A stretch of 64,000 nt of DNA, taken from positions 1-64,000 of the forward strand of contig CANRJY010000008.1 of the NCBI GenBank assembly GCA_947631085.1. The letters run 5' to 3'. Below, one piece after another: positions 63,918-64,000 of this stretch (positions within the stretch are counted from its first letter, which is position 1; each line of letters starts with the position of its first letter). Below the pieces are notes generated by a model. It searched no databases. It worked only from the letters and a program-made list of their open reading frames with translations, and had not been told where the DNA came from. Origin of the DNA: an uncultured Clostridia bacterium (GTDB lineage: Bacteria > Bacillota > Clostridia > UBA1381). A program made the position numbers and the translations under genes.

Positions 63918-64000
63918 GAAATAACGCCCGTATTGTGAAAAAAATTGTATATTTCCTTAAAATTTCAAAAAAACTATTGACAAACAGAAATAGGTTTGCT
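63918..64000. other. right-edge intergenic sequence
   Basis: AT-rich, no gene seen. A plus-strand TTGACA near 63977 could start a divergent promoter whose -10 lies at or beyond the window edge. Confidence 0.4.

Overview
The window looks like a piece of chromosome from an anaerobic, low-to-mid G+C Gram-positive bacterium of class Clostridia. The evidence is the gene order: a class III heat-shock operon ctsR-mcsA-mcsB-clpC, infC-rpmI-rplT with an attenuator-like leader, a yggS-sepF-ylmH-divIVA division cluster beside a T-box-controlled ileS, spoVG, pyruvate phosphate dikinase, and secreted proteins with copper-amine-oxidase-N, 3D, BspA-type leucine-rich-repeat, CAP and InlB B-repeat modules. 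Many promoters match the sigma-A consensus (TTGACA, 17 bp, TATAAT), and most genes carry AGGAGG-type ribosome binding sites. I cannot name the species.

Layout. 1-4.4 kb: an AT-rich block of unfamiliar minus-strand genes (HNH nuclease, ribbon-helix-helix protein, orphans, tiny coupled ORFs) with several palindromes. It abuts the 3' end of a tRNA-Thr gene and is probably the end of an integrated mobile element. 4.6-10.7 kb: a minus-strand run of rlmD, a GGDEF protein, a HAD phosphatase, a MATE exporter and a membrane protein. 10.8-17.1 kb: ppdK, a higBA-like toxin-antitoxin pair, a BspA-like surface protein gene interrupted by an in-frame UGA, and a plus-strand 44-codon ORF behind tandem terminators. 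17.2-24.3 kb: ileS (type 2) with its T-box, then the division cluster. 24.4-28.3 kb: patatin lipase, metY, ilvA, with a MITE-like element between the last two. 28.4-33.6 kb: trmB, murC, spoVG, araD and a FGGY kinase. 33.8-38.8 kb: an AAA protein (DUF815 type), secreted cell-wall proteins and a small XRE regulator. 38.8-44.6 kb: translation and heat-shock operons. 44.8-46.6 kb: two adjacent paralogous membrane-anchored proteins with a repeated ectodomain and Ala/Asp-rich tails. 46.7-56 kb: permease, valS, a tandem-OB ssDNA-binding-like protein, a CAP-domain surface protein, GH43, a polysaccharide deacetylase and a RAYT-like gene without its HUH motif. 56-64 kb: a P-type Ca2+ ATPase, a DtxR-type regulator behind an attenuator, and a cell-envelope glycosyltransferase locus with a partial gene duplication.

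How the genes work together. CtsR, McsA, McsB and ClpC form a self-regulated protein-quality-control unit. GH43, AraD and the FGGY kinase are consistent with arabinose or arabinan use. MurC, SepF, DivIVA, SpoVG, the deacetylase and the 3D-domain protein serve envelope growth and division. The most unusual items are the UGA-interrupted gene chain at the left edge, the BspA nonsense codon and nearby remnant of the same C-terminal module, the MITE, the AUA start of infC, the HUH-less RAYT with embedded GGGGACA motifs, the paired repeat proteins at 44.8-46.6 kb, and the poly-G tract in the envelope locus.
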